A stretch of DNA of 64,000 nucleotides. Source: Ruminococcaceae bacterium UBA3323. Its GTDB lineage: Bacteria > Bacillota > Clostridia > Oscillospirales > Acutalibacteraceae. Location of the stretch: positions 1 through 64,000 of the forward strand of contig DESD01000016.1 in assembly GCA_002361935.1 (NCBI GenBank), read 5' to 3'. The notes beneath the pieces are model-generated. The model made no database searches, was not told where the DNA came from, and saw only the letters and a list, made by a program, of their open reading frames with translations. A program made the position numbers and the translations under genes. This document shows, piece after piece, positions 44,798-54,218 of the stretch; the stretch's first letter is position 1; every line of letters starts with the position of its first letter.

Positions 44798-45646
44798 TTA
44801 TACACCGGAATATGCACTGAAGCCGCCGTCAACCGGAATACTTACGCCCGTGATAAAGCCGCTGTATTCCTCATCGCAGAGGAACAGAAGCGTTCCGTCC
44901 AGCTCTTCTGCTTCGCCGAAGCGGTTCATAGGCGTTGCCGCAAGGATCTTTTTTGTTCGTTCCGTCGGCGTACCATCCTCATTCCAAAGAAGTGTTTTAT
45001 TTTGATTGGTTGAGAAAAATCCCGGAGCAATCGCATTAACACGAATCCCGACAGGTGCAAAATGAGTAGCCATCCATTCCGTAAAATTCTTAACGGCTGC
45101 CTTTGCTGCCGAATAAGCAGGAATTCTGGTCAGCGGCCTGTAAGCGTTCATAGATGTAACCATAACAATGCAGGCGTTTTCCTTTTCAACCATATCACTG
45201 GCAAAAACCTGGGTAGGAATAAGTGTGCCGAGAAAATTAAGGTTGAATACAAAGCTGATTCCCGCCGGATCAAGATCAAAGAAAGTCTTTACATTCTCAT
45301 CCTTCTGAATAAGATCAATCTTTTCAAGCGTATCCTTCGTAGTAGTGCCCTTCGGATTGTTTCCGCCGGCTCCGTTCAAAAGAATATCGCAGGTACCAAG
45401 CTTTTCAGCAACAACATTTCTTGCATTCTGCATGGAATCCAATTCCAGAACATTGCAGGCAACAGCAATTGCCGTGCCGCCGTCTGCATTAATCTCATCA
45501 GCACATTTCTGCGCTGCAGCTTCATTTAAATCAAGAACGGCAACCTTGCATCCCTGCTTTGCAAGCGTTTTTGCAAATGCGCCGCAAATAACACCGCCGC
45601 CGCCGGTTACAACAGCAACCCGTCCGTTTAAGTTTTCGTGTTTCAT
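44798..45646 (-). CDS. SDR-family D-fructuronate reductase / mannonate oxidoreductase
   Basis: 282-aa short-chain dehydrogenase. The nucleotide-binding motif is VVTGGGGVICGAFAKTL (the TGxxxGxG type, with Cys in the glycine stretch), then NGAGGNNP, the catalytic Ser (MVTSMNAY) and the YSAAKAAVKN Tyr/Lys pair. It is placed one base after the uxuA stop, and SDR enzymes in this position interconvert D-fructuronate and D-mannonate in Firmicutes lacking the classic UxuB. ATG at 45646 behind AAAGGA is preferred to an upstream start. The specificity is inferred from the neighbour. Confidence 0.9.
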   Translation of the reverse strand: MKHENLNGRVAVVTGGGGVICGAFAKTLAKQGCKVAVLDLNEAAAQKCADEINADGGTAIAVACNVLELDSMQNARNVVAEKLGTCDILLNGAGGNNPKGTTTKDTLEKIDLIQKDENVKTFFDLDPAGISFVFNLNFLGTLIPTQVFASDMVEKENACIVMVTSMNAYRPLTRIPAYSAAKAAVKNFTEWMATHFAPVGIRVNAIAPGFFSTNQNKTLLWNEDGTPTERTKKILAATPMNRFGEAEELDGTLLFLCDEEYSGFITGVSIPVDGGFSAYSGV

Positions 45647-45647
45647 T

Positions 45648-46724
45648 TTATGATTCCTTTCTGCTTTTTTCAACTGCTTCCCACAGGCCGTTCAGATAGC
45701 TTACACCAAGTGCCCTGTCGTAAAGGCCGTAACCCGGTCTTGCAACTTCACCCCATATCATTCTGCCGTGGTCAGGACGGATATAGCCGTCAAAGCCAAC
45801 CTCCTGAAGCGCCTTAACAATTTCATACATATCAAGTGAGCCTGCGCTGCTTTCATGAGAGGTTTCATTAAACCATTGATTATTAATGGAAACATTGCGA
45901 AGATGTGCAAAATAAATTCTGTTTGAAATAACCGGGTCTTTGATGATATCAACCATATTGTTATTCGGGCTTGCACCGAGTGAGCCTGTGCAAAGTGTAA
46001 TGCCATTATATTTATTATCAACCATTGTTAAAAGCTTCTTAATGGCTTCTTTGCCCGTAATAATACGGGGAAGTCCGAAAATGCTCCACGGCGGATCATC
46101 CGGATGAATTGCCATTTTAACATCGCATTCCTCGCAAACAGGCATAATAGCTTCAAGGAAATATTTTAAATTTTTCCACAAATCATCTGCCGTTACACCT
46201 TTATATTTTTCAAAAAGCTCTTTGATTTCTCCCATTCGTTCCGTTTCCCATCCGGGCATCGCATAGCCGTTTGAATTGCTGTCTATCTCTCGGAACATAT
46301 CCTCGGGAGATTTCCCCTCTACCTGCTTTCCGTCATAGCAAAGGCAGGTTGAACCATCGGGAAGCGGCATATAAAGATCTGTTCGTGTCCAGTCAAATAC
46401 CGGCATAAAATTATAACAGATACATTTAACGCCAACCTTTGAAAGATTTCTTATTGAGGTTTTATAATTTTCAATAAGTCTGTCCCTTGCAGGCAAACCA
46501 AGTTTAATATCCTCATGCACATTAACGCTTTCTATACATTCCATGGAAAGACCTGCGGCTGTAATTTCATCATACATTTTCTGAACTCTGTCCATTGTCC
46601 AGGCTTCGCCTGCAGGCAAATCATGCAGCGCAGGAACAACGCCGACTACATTCGGAATCTGCCTGATTTGCTCAAGACTGACAGTATCAAGCTCTTTTCC
46701 GAACCAACGAAAAGTCATCTGCAT
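45648..46724 (-). CDS. uxuA: mannonate dehydratase
   Basis: 358-aa enzyme converting D-mannonate to 2-keto-3-deoxygluconate in glucuronate breakdown. Signatures are MTFRWFGKELDTVSLEQIRQIPNVVGVV, CYNFMPVFDWTRTDL, MAIHPDDPPWSIFGLPRI and the C-terminal YIRPDHGRMIWGE. It forms a two-gene operon with the SDR gene. No uxaC, kdgK or kdgA is present in the window. GGAGGTAG precedes the ATG. Confidence 0.95.
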   Translation of the reverse strand: MQMTFRWFGKELDTVSLEQIRQIPNVVGVVPALHDLPAGEAWTMDRVQKMYDEITAAGLSMECIESVNVHEDIKLGLPARDRLIENYKTSIRNLSKVGVKCICYNFMPVFDWTRTDLYMPLPDGSTCLCYDGKQVEGKSPEDMFREIDSNSNGYAMPGWETERMGEIKELFEKYKGVTADDLWKNLKYFLEAIMPVCEECDVKMAIHPDDPPWSIFGLPRIITGKEAIKKLLTMVDNKYNGITLCTGSLGASPNNNMVDIIKDPVISNRIYFAHLRNVSINNQWFNETSHESSAGSLDMYEIVKALQEVGFDGYIRPDHGRMIWGEVARPGYGLYDRALGVSYLNGLWEAVEKSRKES

Positions 46725-46864
46725 ATATTTCTACCTCCTGTTTTTTCCATTTCATTTTATCATATATAAAAATTTTTTCAACACAAAGAAAAAATTTTTT
46801 CGGCAGAATTAATCATTTGTTTAGGAAATGAAGTGTAATCCGAACCTTCCCATTGACTACAGAA

Positions 46865-48040
46865 CTATTTGCCGAACAGAAGCTCCGTTTCCCTGCCGAT
46901 ATCCTGAATACACTTGTATTTTCCCGTAATTGTGCATCCATTCTCTTTCATATCAATGTTGATATCCTCTGACAGAATTTCGCATTCTCCAAGCTCATCC
47001 TTTTTCTTTTTTTCCAGCTCTGATTTTGCAAGTGCCTCAAGCTCGGCATCGCTTATTGAAACCGTTTGCGTTTCAAAATAATCACAGTGATTTTTTATAA
47101 TGCCTATCGGCAGACGATATTCATTTACAGCTAAATATTTTTTTTCAACTTCCTCTATAGTATTTCCCGCATCCTTCTGAAAATAAAGCGGAATTTCGAA
47201 ACCGAAAATAAAAAGAGAATTATAATCCTTGCTGTAGGTTGAAATCTTTTCATCCTGATTTCTGTTTACATGAATTGAAATTTCATCATTAACCTCCGCC
47301 AACACGCTTCCGTATGCATGGGTATAATGGTTTTTTTTATCAACCTCGCTTTCACGTACTCCCGAAATAAGCAAATCACCTGCGGTTACCGCCTCCCCCT
47401 CCTGTACTGCTGCCCAGCCTCCGAGCACCTCAAGGCGAACAATTACGCCGTCCTTGGCAGCCTTGACATTTGTTGCTTTCTTATTATCAACAAGCTTTGG
47501 TTTATTTACCGTTTCATTAATTTCAATAGAAGCAGTTGATCCTATTTTGTTAATGGATATCCATGCAACATCCTCAAAATCCGCCATTATTGCAATTTCA
47601 AGCTGTTCCTTGTCAACAAGATCCCAGCGCGTTCCTATCTTAAATCCGTTTTTTGCAAGATAATCAACTATTTTAACCTCCGTAACCCTGTCGTTTCCCG
47701 AAACAGTTATATTCCAGACAAATCCGCCCATAAAGGAAACAAAAAAAACAAAATAAAGAATTCCGACAAAAAAACCCCACCTGTTATTCAATGGAGACAA
47801 AAGGAAGGGAAAGCCCTTTCGTTTAAATATTTTAACCCTTCCTCCGTGTAAAAAAGCAATTTTATGAAGTGCCTTGTATGTTTTTATTTTGGCTTCTGCC
47901 GTCAGCATATCATTTTTAACACATATATTTTTCAAATACATTCCCTGTGCATAGCAATCGTTTATAAAATCCTCTTTAAAGCCGCCTGTATAGCTGAATT
48001 TAACATATCCTAAAAGCCACCTGAAAAATCTAATCAGCAT
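46865..48040 (-). CDS. yqfD: sporulation protein YqfD
   Basis: 391-aa stage IV sporulation membrane protein. An N-terminal cytoplasmic part carries VRFFRWLLGYVKFSYTGGF-type sequence, then a membrane helix (about 88-112). A large forespore- or mother-cell-face domain follows, with WISINKIGSTASIEI and AAKDGVIVRLEVLGGWAAVQEGEAVTAGDLLISG. The start overlaps yqfC by 11 bp. In Bacillus it is made under sigma-E. Confidence 0.93.
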   Translation of the reverse strand: MLIRFFRWLLGYVKFSYTGGFKEDFINDCYAQGMYLKNICVKNDMLTAEAKIKTYKALHKIAFLHGGRVKIFKRKGFPFLLSPLNNRWGFFVGILYFVFFVSFMGGFVWNITVSGNDRVTEVKIVDYLAKNGFKIGTRWDLVDKEQLEIAIMADFEDVAWISINKIGSTASIEINETVNKPKLVDNKKATNVKAAKDGVIVRLEVLGGWAAVQEGEAVTAGDLLISGVRESEVDKKNHYTHAYGSVLAEVNDEISIHVNRNQDEKISTYSKDYNSLFIFGFEIPLYFQKDAGNTIEEVEKKYLAVNEYRLPIGIIKNHCDYFETQTVSISDAELEALAKSELEKKKKDELGECEILSEDINIDMKENGCTITGKYKCIQDIGRETELLFGK

Positions 48041-48296
48041 CCGAAAACTCCACGCTTAAAATCGTTCCCTGAACAACGGCGCCCTCTGTAGTCAGTGAAT
48101 TGATATGCAGATCATAGCCCAAAAAGGTAACGGCTCTTTTGCCGATATTCAGTTTTATTCTGTCTGATGAATATTCAAGGATGGATTTCAAGCCGTCTAC
48201 AACACACTCAAAATTGCCTATAATTTCAAGATGCGGCTCACCTGTATAATACTCAATCGGGAAATCCGTAAGCTCCCGCAAGGATATTTTTCTCAT
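48030..48296 (-). CDS. yqfC: sporulation protein YqfC
   Basis: 88-aa protein of the YqfC/YabP family. Features are GNFECVVDGLKSILEYSSDRIKLNIGKRAVTFLGYDLHINSL and VVQGTILSVEF. It precedes and overlaps yqfD. It is a marker of endospore-forming Firmicutes. Confidence 0.92.
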   Translation of the reverse strand: MRKISLRELTDFPIEYYTGEPHLEIIGNFECVVDGLKSILEYSSDRIKLNIGKRAVTFLGYDLHINSLTTEGAVVQGTILSVEFSDAD

Positions 48297-48336
48297 AAAA
48301 TCACCATTAATTTATATGATTTATATAGGTGATAAT

Positions 48337-49359
48337 ATGAAGATAAAAAAAGATTTCATCATGCTTTTATTCCTGCTTTCGGCAGCAATCCTTCTGATAG
48401 CTTTTTCATCGAGCGCAAAAAGCGGTGCACTTAACGGACTGGAAATGGCAGGCAGGATTGTCATCCCATCCCTTTTACCGCTTTTGATTATTTTTAATCT
48501 GATTGCCAATGCCGAAACAAAAAATATAATAGAAAAGATATTGGCTCCGTTTACGGAAAAAATCCTTCGGCTGCCCAGAAGCACAGGGAGCACAATTTTC
48601 TTCGGCCTGATCGGCGGATATCCAACAGGTGCGCTGTTAACGGAAAATCTGTATGATCATGCGGATATTGACAAAGAAACGGCAAAAAGGCTTTTAAGAT
48701 TCAACGTAAACGGCGGAGCAGCGTTTATTATTACGGCAACGGGAACTGCCGTTTTAAAAAGCCAAAAGGCTGGAATCATTCTTTTTGTTTCAACAACTGC
48801 TTCCGCACTCCTTATTGCATTTTTATCTTCTTTTCATTACAAAAAAATCAAGTATCCGGATTCCGGCCGCTTTGCCATGCCCCTTGGCGAAGCCCTAAAC
48901 AAAAGCACCGAAAGCTCCGTTCGGGCCGTGCTGAACATTGCAGCGTATATTGTTTTGTTTTCTGCAGTCAGCAATATCCTGACCATACCGCAGCCGCTGG
49001 TACCTGTTTTTGAAATAACAAACGGAATCGTTGAATACTCCGGCTTTTTTACATTGCCCGAGCTTGCGGGGCTTTTATCATTTGCAGGATTGTGCATCCA
49101 TTTTCAGCTTTTATCCATAATAAAAAAAGTGGGAATGAACTATTTTGATTTTTTTGTATGGCGGATTATTCATTCCCTTATATCCTACGGAATATGCTTT
49201 TTGCTTTTACAGGCATTTCCGTCAGAAGCCGCCGTTTTTTCAAATCTGGCAGATGTAACGGCTGAGCCGATAAGTGTTAACTCTGCTCTTTCGGTTCTTA
49301 TGATATTGGGTTGTGCCGTAATTATACTGGATATCGAAAGCAGAAAAAGAAAAATTTAA
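48337..49359 (+). CDS. ylbJ: sporulation integral membrane protein YlbJ
   Basis: 340-aa membrane protein with about eight helices. Gate-domain features are GLEMAGRIVIPSLLPLLIIFNLIA, STIFFGLIGGYPTGALLTENLYDH and NVNGGAAFIITATG. YlbJ is required for spore formation in Bacillus. AGGTGATAAT selects the ATG at 48337 over one seven codons upstream. It diverges from yqfC, so the roughly 40-bp intergenic region holds promoters for two sporulation units. Confidence 0.92.
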   Translation: MKIKKDFIMLLFLLSAAILLIAFSSSAKSGALNGLEMAGRIVIPSLLPLLIIFNLIANAETKNIIEKILAPFTEKILRLPRSTGSTIFFGLIGGYPTGALLTENLYDHADIDKETAKRLLRFNVNGGAAFIITATGTAVLKSQKAGIILFVSTTASALLIAFLSSFHYKKIKYPDSGRFAMPLGEALNKSTESSVRAVLNIAAYIVLFSAVSNILTIPQPLVPVFEITNGIVEYSGFFTLPELAGLLSFAGLCIHFQLLSIIKKVGMNYFDFFVWRIIHSLISYGICFLLLQAFPSEAAVFSNLADVTAEPISVNSALSVLMILGCAVIILDIESRKRKI

Positions 49360-49511
49360 CTGTTTTCGGTAATTTTCAACAAAAAAATTTAAAAAATTTA
49401 TATGCAATAAGCAAAAAATTTTATGTTTTTTTTATGGATTTATACTAAATATTAATATATAATATGAGGCGTACGGAAATTCGTATAATATACATAGAAA
49501 TGAGGACAAAA

Positions 49512-50015
49512 ATGGAAACTCTTGCATTTGAAGGTACTCTTGAACAGGAGAAAGAGCTTAAGGCCGTTTTCAAAAAATACGAAAATGTTCCGGGAAGACT
49601 TATGCCTGTACTTCAGGACGCACAAGGTATTTACGGTTATCTTCCGATAGAGGTTCAGCAGATGATTGCGGACGCACTTGAAATATCCCTTTCCGAGGTT
49701 TACGGCGTTGCAACTTTTTACAGCCAGTTCAGTCTTACTCCAAAGGGTCAGAATCAGATTTCGGTTTGCCTTGGTACTGCTTGCTATGTTAAAGGCGCAG
49801 ACAAGGTGCTTGAGGAAATCGAAGACCAGCTTGGAATTAAGGCAGGAGAATGCACGGCAGACAGAAAATTCAGCATAGATACATGCAGATGTGTTGGTGC
49901 CTGCGGACTTGCCCCTGTTATTATGGTAAATGACAAGGTTTACGGCAAGGTTACTCCCGATCAGGTAAAAACAATTCTTGATGAATACAGAAATAAGGAA
50001 GAAGGTGCTGAATAA
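49512..50015 (+). CDS. hydC: NADH dehydrogenase/hydrogenase NuoE-like subunit (HydC)
   Basis: 167-aa thioredoxin-fold [2Fe-2S] protein, the NuoE-type subunit of a trimeric NAD(P)-linked [FeFe]-hydrogenase. Cluster ligands are CLGTACY (two Cys) and CRCVGACGLAP (two Cys). GAGGAC sets the ATG at 49512; the frame opens earlier at 49464. Its stop overlaps the next start (TAATG). It passes electrons between the flavin subunit and the other clusters. Confidence 0.93.
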   Translation: METLAFEGTLEQEKELKAVFKKYENVPGRLMPVLQDAQGIYGYLPIEVQQMIADALEISLSEVYGVATFYSQFSLTPKGQNQISVCLGTACYVKGADKVLEEIEDQLGIKAGECTADRKFSIDTCRCVGACGLAPVIMVNDKVYGKVTPDQVKTILDEYRNKEEGAE

Positions 50016-51907
50016 TGACAATAGAAGAACTTAAAAAGATAAAAGAAGAAAATCTTGATATTGTTAAGGTCCGCCGACTTGTTGCCGAAGAGGGTGTAAA
50101 GCTTGCAAAAAATACTGCTTACAGAAAGCAGGTGCTTGTTTGCGGAGGAACAGGATGCACCTCTTCCAGCTCAATGCTTGTTATTGAAGCACTTGAAAAA
50201 GAGCTTGAAGAAAAGGGTCTTGATGATATTCTTGTTGTCAAAACAGGTTGCTTCGGCCTTTGTGCTTTAGGTCCGATTATGATTGTTTATCCCGAAGGTT
50301 CATTTTACAGTCAGGTAACAGCAGCTGAGGTGCCTGAAATCGTTGCAGGTCATCTTGTTGAAGGCGGAGAGCCTGTTAAAAAATATCTTTACTCGGAAAC
50401 AGTTCACGAGGACGGCTCAACCATTCCTCTTTCCGAAACTGCATTCTACAAGAAGCAGATGAGAATCACACTTCGCAACTGCGGTGTGATTGATCCTGAA
50501 AATATAAAAGAGGCTATTGCTTCCGATGCTTACTTTGCTCTGGAAAAGGTGCTTACTACAATGAAGCCGCAGGATGTTATTGATGAGCTTCTTGCAGCAG
50601 GCCTTAGAGGAAGAGGCGGTGCAGGCTTCCCTACAGGACGCAAATGGGCTTTTGCAATGGCACAGGAAAACGACACAAAGTATGTTTGCTGTAATGCCGA
50701 TGAAGGCGACCCGGGCGCATTTATGGACCGTTCAGTTTTAGAGGGTGACCCTCACGCTGTTATCGAAGCAATGGCTATTGCAGGTTACACAATCGGATCA
50801 AGCCAGGGCTATGTTTATGTTCGTGCCGAATATCCTATTGCCGTTCAAAGACTTCAGATTGCTATTGAGCAGGCAAGAGAATACGGCTTGCTCGGCGAAA
50901 ACATTTTCGGCACAGGCTTTAACTTTGATATAGACATCAGACTTGGTGCAGGTGCATTCGTCTGCGGTGAAGAAACTGCACTTATGACATCCATTGAAGG
51001 TCACAGAGGCGAGCCGCGTCCGCGTCCTCCGTTCCCTGCAATCAAGGGACTCTTCGGAAAGCCAACCATATTAAACAATGTTGAAACATACGCAAACATT
51101 GCACCGATTATTCTGAAAGGTTCCGAATGGTATTCTACTATCGGAACAGAGGGATCAAAGGGAACAAAGGTATTTGCACTCGGCGGTAAAATCAATAACG
51201 TTGGCCTTGTTGAAGTGCCTATGGGAACAACAATCCGTGAAATTGTTGAGGAAATCGGCGGCGGAATTCCGAACGGAAAGAAATTCAAGGCTGCCCAGAC
51301 AGGCGGACCTTCAGGCGGTTGTATCAGTGCTGAATATCTTGATGTGCCGATTGATTATGACAACCTTATTCAGATTGGCTCTATGATGGGTTCAGGCGGT
51401 ATGATTATCCTTGACGAAGATACCTGTATGGTTGACATCTCAAAATTCTATCTTGAATTCACAGTTGATGAAAGCTGCGGTAAATGCACACCTTGCCGTA
51501 TCGGAACAAAGAAGCTTCTTGATTATCTTACCAAGATAACAGAAGGCAAGGGCGAAATGGAAGACCTTGATAAAATTCAGGAACTTGCAAATCATATGAA
51601 GAGCTCTTCACTTTGTGCATTAGGTCAAACGGCGGCTAACCCGATTCTTTCAACAATGAACGCCTTCGGCGATGAGTATCTTGCCCATATTAAGGACAAG
51701 AAGTGCCCTGCAGGCGTTTGCAAAGCTCTTTTATCCTTTACGATTGATGCTGATAAGTGCCGCGGATGTACACTTTGCGCAAGAAACTGCCCTGTAAGTG
51801 CAATAAGCGGTAAGGTTAAAGAGCCTCATACAATTGATCCTGAAAAATGTATTAAATGCGGACTTTGCATAAGCAACTGTCACTTTAATGCGATTGAAAA
51901 GAGATAA
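50015..51907 (+). CDS. hydB: NuoF-like flavin subunit of [FeFe]-hydrogenase (HydB)
   Basis: 630-aa subunit. An N-terminal thioredoxin-like [2Fe-2S] domain has CGGTGCTSSSS and CFGLCALGP. The NuoF core has GLRGRGGAGFPTGRKW (NADH/FMN-binding) and the GADEGDPGAF-type CCNADEGDPGAFMDR, plus an SLBB domain and the [4Fe-4S] motif ESCGKCTPCRIG. At the C-terminus a two-[4Fe-4S] ferredoxin domain (CRGCTLCARNCP, CIKCGLCISNCH). It oxidises or reduces NAD(H). In bifurcating enzymes this subunit couples NADH, ferredoxin and H2. Confidence 0.95.
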   Translation: MTIEELKKIKEENLDIVKVRRLVAEEGVKLAKNTAYRKQVLVCGGTGCTSSSSMLVIEALEKELEEKGLDDILVVKTGCFGLCALGPIMIVYPEGSFYSQVTAAEVPEIVAGHLVEGGEPVKKYLYSETVHEDGSTIPLSETAFYKKQMRITLRNCGVIDPENIKEAIASDAYFALEKVLTTMKPQDVIDELLAAGLRGRGGAGFPTGRKWAFAMAQENDTKYVCCNADEGDPGAFMDRSVLEGDPHAVIEAMAIAGYTIGSSQGYVYVRAEYPIAVQRLQIAIEQAREYGLLGENIFGTGFNFDIDIRLGAGAFVCGEETALMTSIEGHRGEPRPRPPFPAIKGLFGKPTILNNVETYANIAPIILKGSEWYSTIGTEGSKGTKVFALGGKINNVGLVEVPMGTTIREIVEEIGGGIPNGKKFKAAQTGGPSGGCISAEYLDVPIDYDNLIQIGSMMGSGGMIILDEDTCMVDISKFYLEFTVDESCGKCTPCRIGTKKLLDYLTKITEGKGEMEDLDKIQELANHMKSSSLCALGQTAANPILSTMNAFGDEYLAHIKDKKCPAGVCKALLSFTIDADKCRGCTLCARNCPVSAISGKVKEPHTIDPEKCIKCGLCISNCHFNAIEKR

Positions 51908-51922
51908 GGAGGGAAAATAATA

Positions 51923-53638
51923 ATGGTAAATCTTAAAATTAACGGTATTCCCGTTCAGGCAGAAGAGGGCACCACTATTATTGAGGCTGCAAGACAGGCT
52001 CATATTGACATTCCGTCTCTCTGCTATCTTAAAGATATAAACTGCATCGGCTCCTGCCGTGTCTGCGTTGTTGAAGTAAAGGGTGCAAGAGGTTTGGTGG
52101 CTTCCTGTATTTACCCTGTTTCCGAAGGACTTGAGGTATGGACAAACACACCGCAGGTTCGTCAGTCAAGACGCACAACACTTGAGCTTCTGCTTTCAGA
52201 GCACCACAAAAAATGTCTTTCCTGTGTTCGTTCAAGCAGATGTGAACTGCAGAAGCTTTGTAAGGATTATGGTGTTGACGAAGACCGCTTCCCATCAACA
52301 GAGGATTTGCAGCCTGTTGACACAACATCCCCTTACATAATCAGAGATAATAATAAATGTATTCACTGTATGCGCTGTGTTGCTGCATGTGAGCATCAGA
52401 ATATCAGCGTTATCGGTCCACGTCAGAGAGGTCATAAAAAGACTATTGGCTGTGCATTTGACAAGCCGCTTGATCAGTGTGCCTGTGTCGGCTGCGGTCA
52501 GTGCGTTGTTTCCTGCCCTGTCGGCGCACTTTATGAGAAGAACAATGTTGCTGATGTTTGGGCTACAATAGGAAATCCCGATAAAAAGGTTGTTTTCTTT
52601 ACTGCTCCGGCAATCCGTGCAACCCTTGGCGAAGAATTTGATATGCCGATCGGAACGAATGTTGAAAAGAAGCTTCCGGGCGCAATCAGAAGACTTGGCG
52701 CAGATGCTGTTTTTGATATGGACGTTACAGCAGACCTTACAATTCTTGAAGAAGCAGCAGAGCTTGTTGACAGAATTAAGACGGGCAAGCCGCTTCCGAT
52801 GTTTACATCCTGCTGCCCGGGATGGGTTAAGTTTGCAGAGCATTATTATCCTGAGCTTCTGCCGAATCTTTCAACCTGCAAATCTCCTCAGCAGATGTTC
52901 GGCGCTCTTCTCAAAACATATTACTGTGAGAAAAACGGAATCAATCCGGAAGATTTATATGTTGTTTCCGTAATCCCATGTACTGCAAAGAAATTTGAGG
53001 TTATCAGAGAGGAAATGGCAGGCACAGTGGATGTTGCTCTTACAACCCGTGAGCTTGGCCAGATGATTCAGGGGGCAGGTATCAATTTTGAAAGCCTTCC
53101 TGATGAAGAATTTGATGCTCCGTTTGAGGTTGCTTCGGGCGCAGGCGCTATCTTCGGTGCAACTGGCGGTGTTATGGAGGCTGCTCTTCGTACTGCAGCT
53201 AATATGCTTGACGGCGAATTCTCTGCTACAGACTTTGAAGAGGTAAGAGGAATAGACGGTATAAGAGAAGCCACCTATAATGTTGCAGGCAATGAAATTA
53301 AGGTTGCCGTTACAAGCGGACTTGCAAATGCAACAAAGCTTTGCGATATGGTTAAAAACGGCGAAGCACCTTATCAGTTTATTGAGATTATGGCGTGCCC
53401 GGGCGGTTGTATCAACGGCGGCGGTCAGCCTGTTCAGAAGGATGCCACACGAAATACTGTTGATATAAAGAGCCTGCGTGCTAAGGCACTTTATGATCTT
53501 GATGCTTCCATGGAGCTTCGCAAATCCCATGAATCCCCTGTTATCAAAATGATTTATGATGAATATTTCGGAGAACCAAACAGTGAAAAGGCTCACCATA
53601 TTCTTCATACAACATATACCCCAAGAAGCAGGTATTAA
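51923..53638 (+). CDS. hydA: [FeFe]-hydrogenase catalytic subunit HydA
   Basis: 571-aa catalytic subunit. The N-terminal [2Fe-2S] domain has Cys34, Cys45, Cys48 and Cys62. A NuoG-type His-Cys3 [4Fe-4S] site lies around HHKKCLSC, then two [4Fe-4S] clusters (CIHCMRCVAACEH, CVGCGQCVVSCPV). The H-cluster motifs are L1 TSCCPGW (295-301), L2 IPCTAKK (351-357; Ile where Met is usual) and L3 ACPGGCINGGGQ (491-502). It reduces protons or oxidises H2. No maturation genes hydEFG are in the window. GGAGGGAAAATA precedes the ATG. Confidence 0.96.
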   Translation: MVNLKINGIPVQAEEGTTIIEAARQAHIDIPSLCYLKDINCIGSCRVCVVEVKGARGLVASCIYPVSEGLEVWTNTPQVRQSRRTTLELLLSEHHKKCLSCVRSSRCELQKLCKDYGVDEDRFPSTEDLQPVDTTSPYIIRDNNKCIHCMRCVAACEHQNISVIGPRQRGHKKTIGCAFDKPLDQCACVGCGQCVVSCPVGALYEKNNVADVWATIGNPDKKVVFFTAPAIRATLGEEFDMPIGTNVEKKLPGAIRRLGADAVFDMDVTADLTILEEAAELVDRIKTGKPLPMFTSCCPGWVKFAEHYYPELLPNLSTCKSPQQMFGALLKTYYCEKNGINPEDLYVVSVIPCTAKKFEVIREEMAGTVDVALTTRELGQMIQGAGINFESLPDEEFDAPFEVASGAGAIFGATGGVMEAALRTAANMLDGEFSATDFEEVRGIDGIREATYNVAGNEIKVAVTSGLANATKLCDMVKNGEAPYQFIEIMACPGGCINGGGQPVQKDATRNTVDIKSLRAKALYDLDASMELRKSHESPVIKMIYDEYFGEPNSEKAHHILHTTYTPRSRY

Positions 53639-53651
53639 TAAAATATAACAG

Positions 53652-53688
53652 CACCCGACACAGTTAAACTGTATCGGGTGTTTCTTTG
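53652..53688. terminator. terminator of the hydrogenase operon
   Basis: CACCCGA-ACAGTT stem with AACTGT-TCGGGTG (53652-53680) then TTTCTTT. The convergent kinase gene's stop codon (53664-53666) lies inside this hairpin. Confidence 0.8.
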
Positions 53689-54212
53689 CTTAAAATGCCG
53701 CTTTCAATGATATAGTTTACATTTTCCTGAACAGGCTTTGTTCCGTCAAGCCTTATAACCGGGCAGTTTAAGGTACATAACCATTTTTCAACTGTACCGC
53801 CTTCCCTGGATTTCACAAATTCAAAAAATGCTTTTTCCTGTTCATATAAATCTCCGCCCGGAAACATTCTATTGCCGAATTTCTGAAAAGAGCGATTTTT
53901 GACTCTCTGTAATCTGATTTCTTTCGGAACTTCAAGCATTATGGCCATTTTAATACATTGAGGAAAAATTTTTCCATAATTTCCTTTAACAGAAGCCAAA
54001 ACAAAATTTTTATTTTTTTCAATTTTCTTGAGCAGAACCTCCTCAGCTTCTTTATCCGTTCGCTGAGAAGAAAAACGATAATCATCATTTTGCTTAGAAA
54101 AATATAAATTTTCACTATCTATAAAATAATAACCTAACTTTTCAGCAAGAGCCTTTCCAAGTGTACTTTTCCCTGCTCCATTCAAGCCGCATATTAGAAT
54201 TCCTGTTCCCAT
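53664..54212 (-). CDS. P-loop small-molecule kinase-like protein
   Basis: 182-aa NTPase. Walker A is GLNGAGKSTLGKAL (about 9-22), followed by YYFIDSENLYF and a lid-like RVKNRSFQKFGNRMF. It resembles shikimate/adenylate kinase-type AAA_18/AAA_33 proteins. The substrate is unknown. It starts six bases downstream of the phosphoesterase stop and is part of the leftward series of small phosphate-handling enzymes. Confidence 0.75.
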   Translation of the reverse strand: MGTGILICGLNGAGKSTLGKALAEKLGYYFIDSENLYFSKQNDDYRFSSQRTDKEAEEVLLKKIEKNKNFVLASVKGNYGKIFPQCIKMAIMLEVPKEIRLQRVKNRSFQKFGNRMFPGGDLYEQEKAFFEFVKSREGGTVEKWLCTLNCPVIRLDGTKPVQENVNYIIESGILSKETPDTV

Positions 54213-54218
54213 TTACAT

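Noticed and set aside
52295..53608. Several cysteine-rich minus-strand frames opposite hydA
   Set aside because: Antisense shadows of a densely conserved hydrogenase gene.
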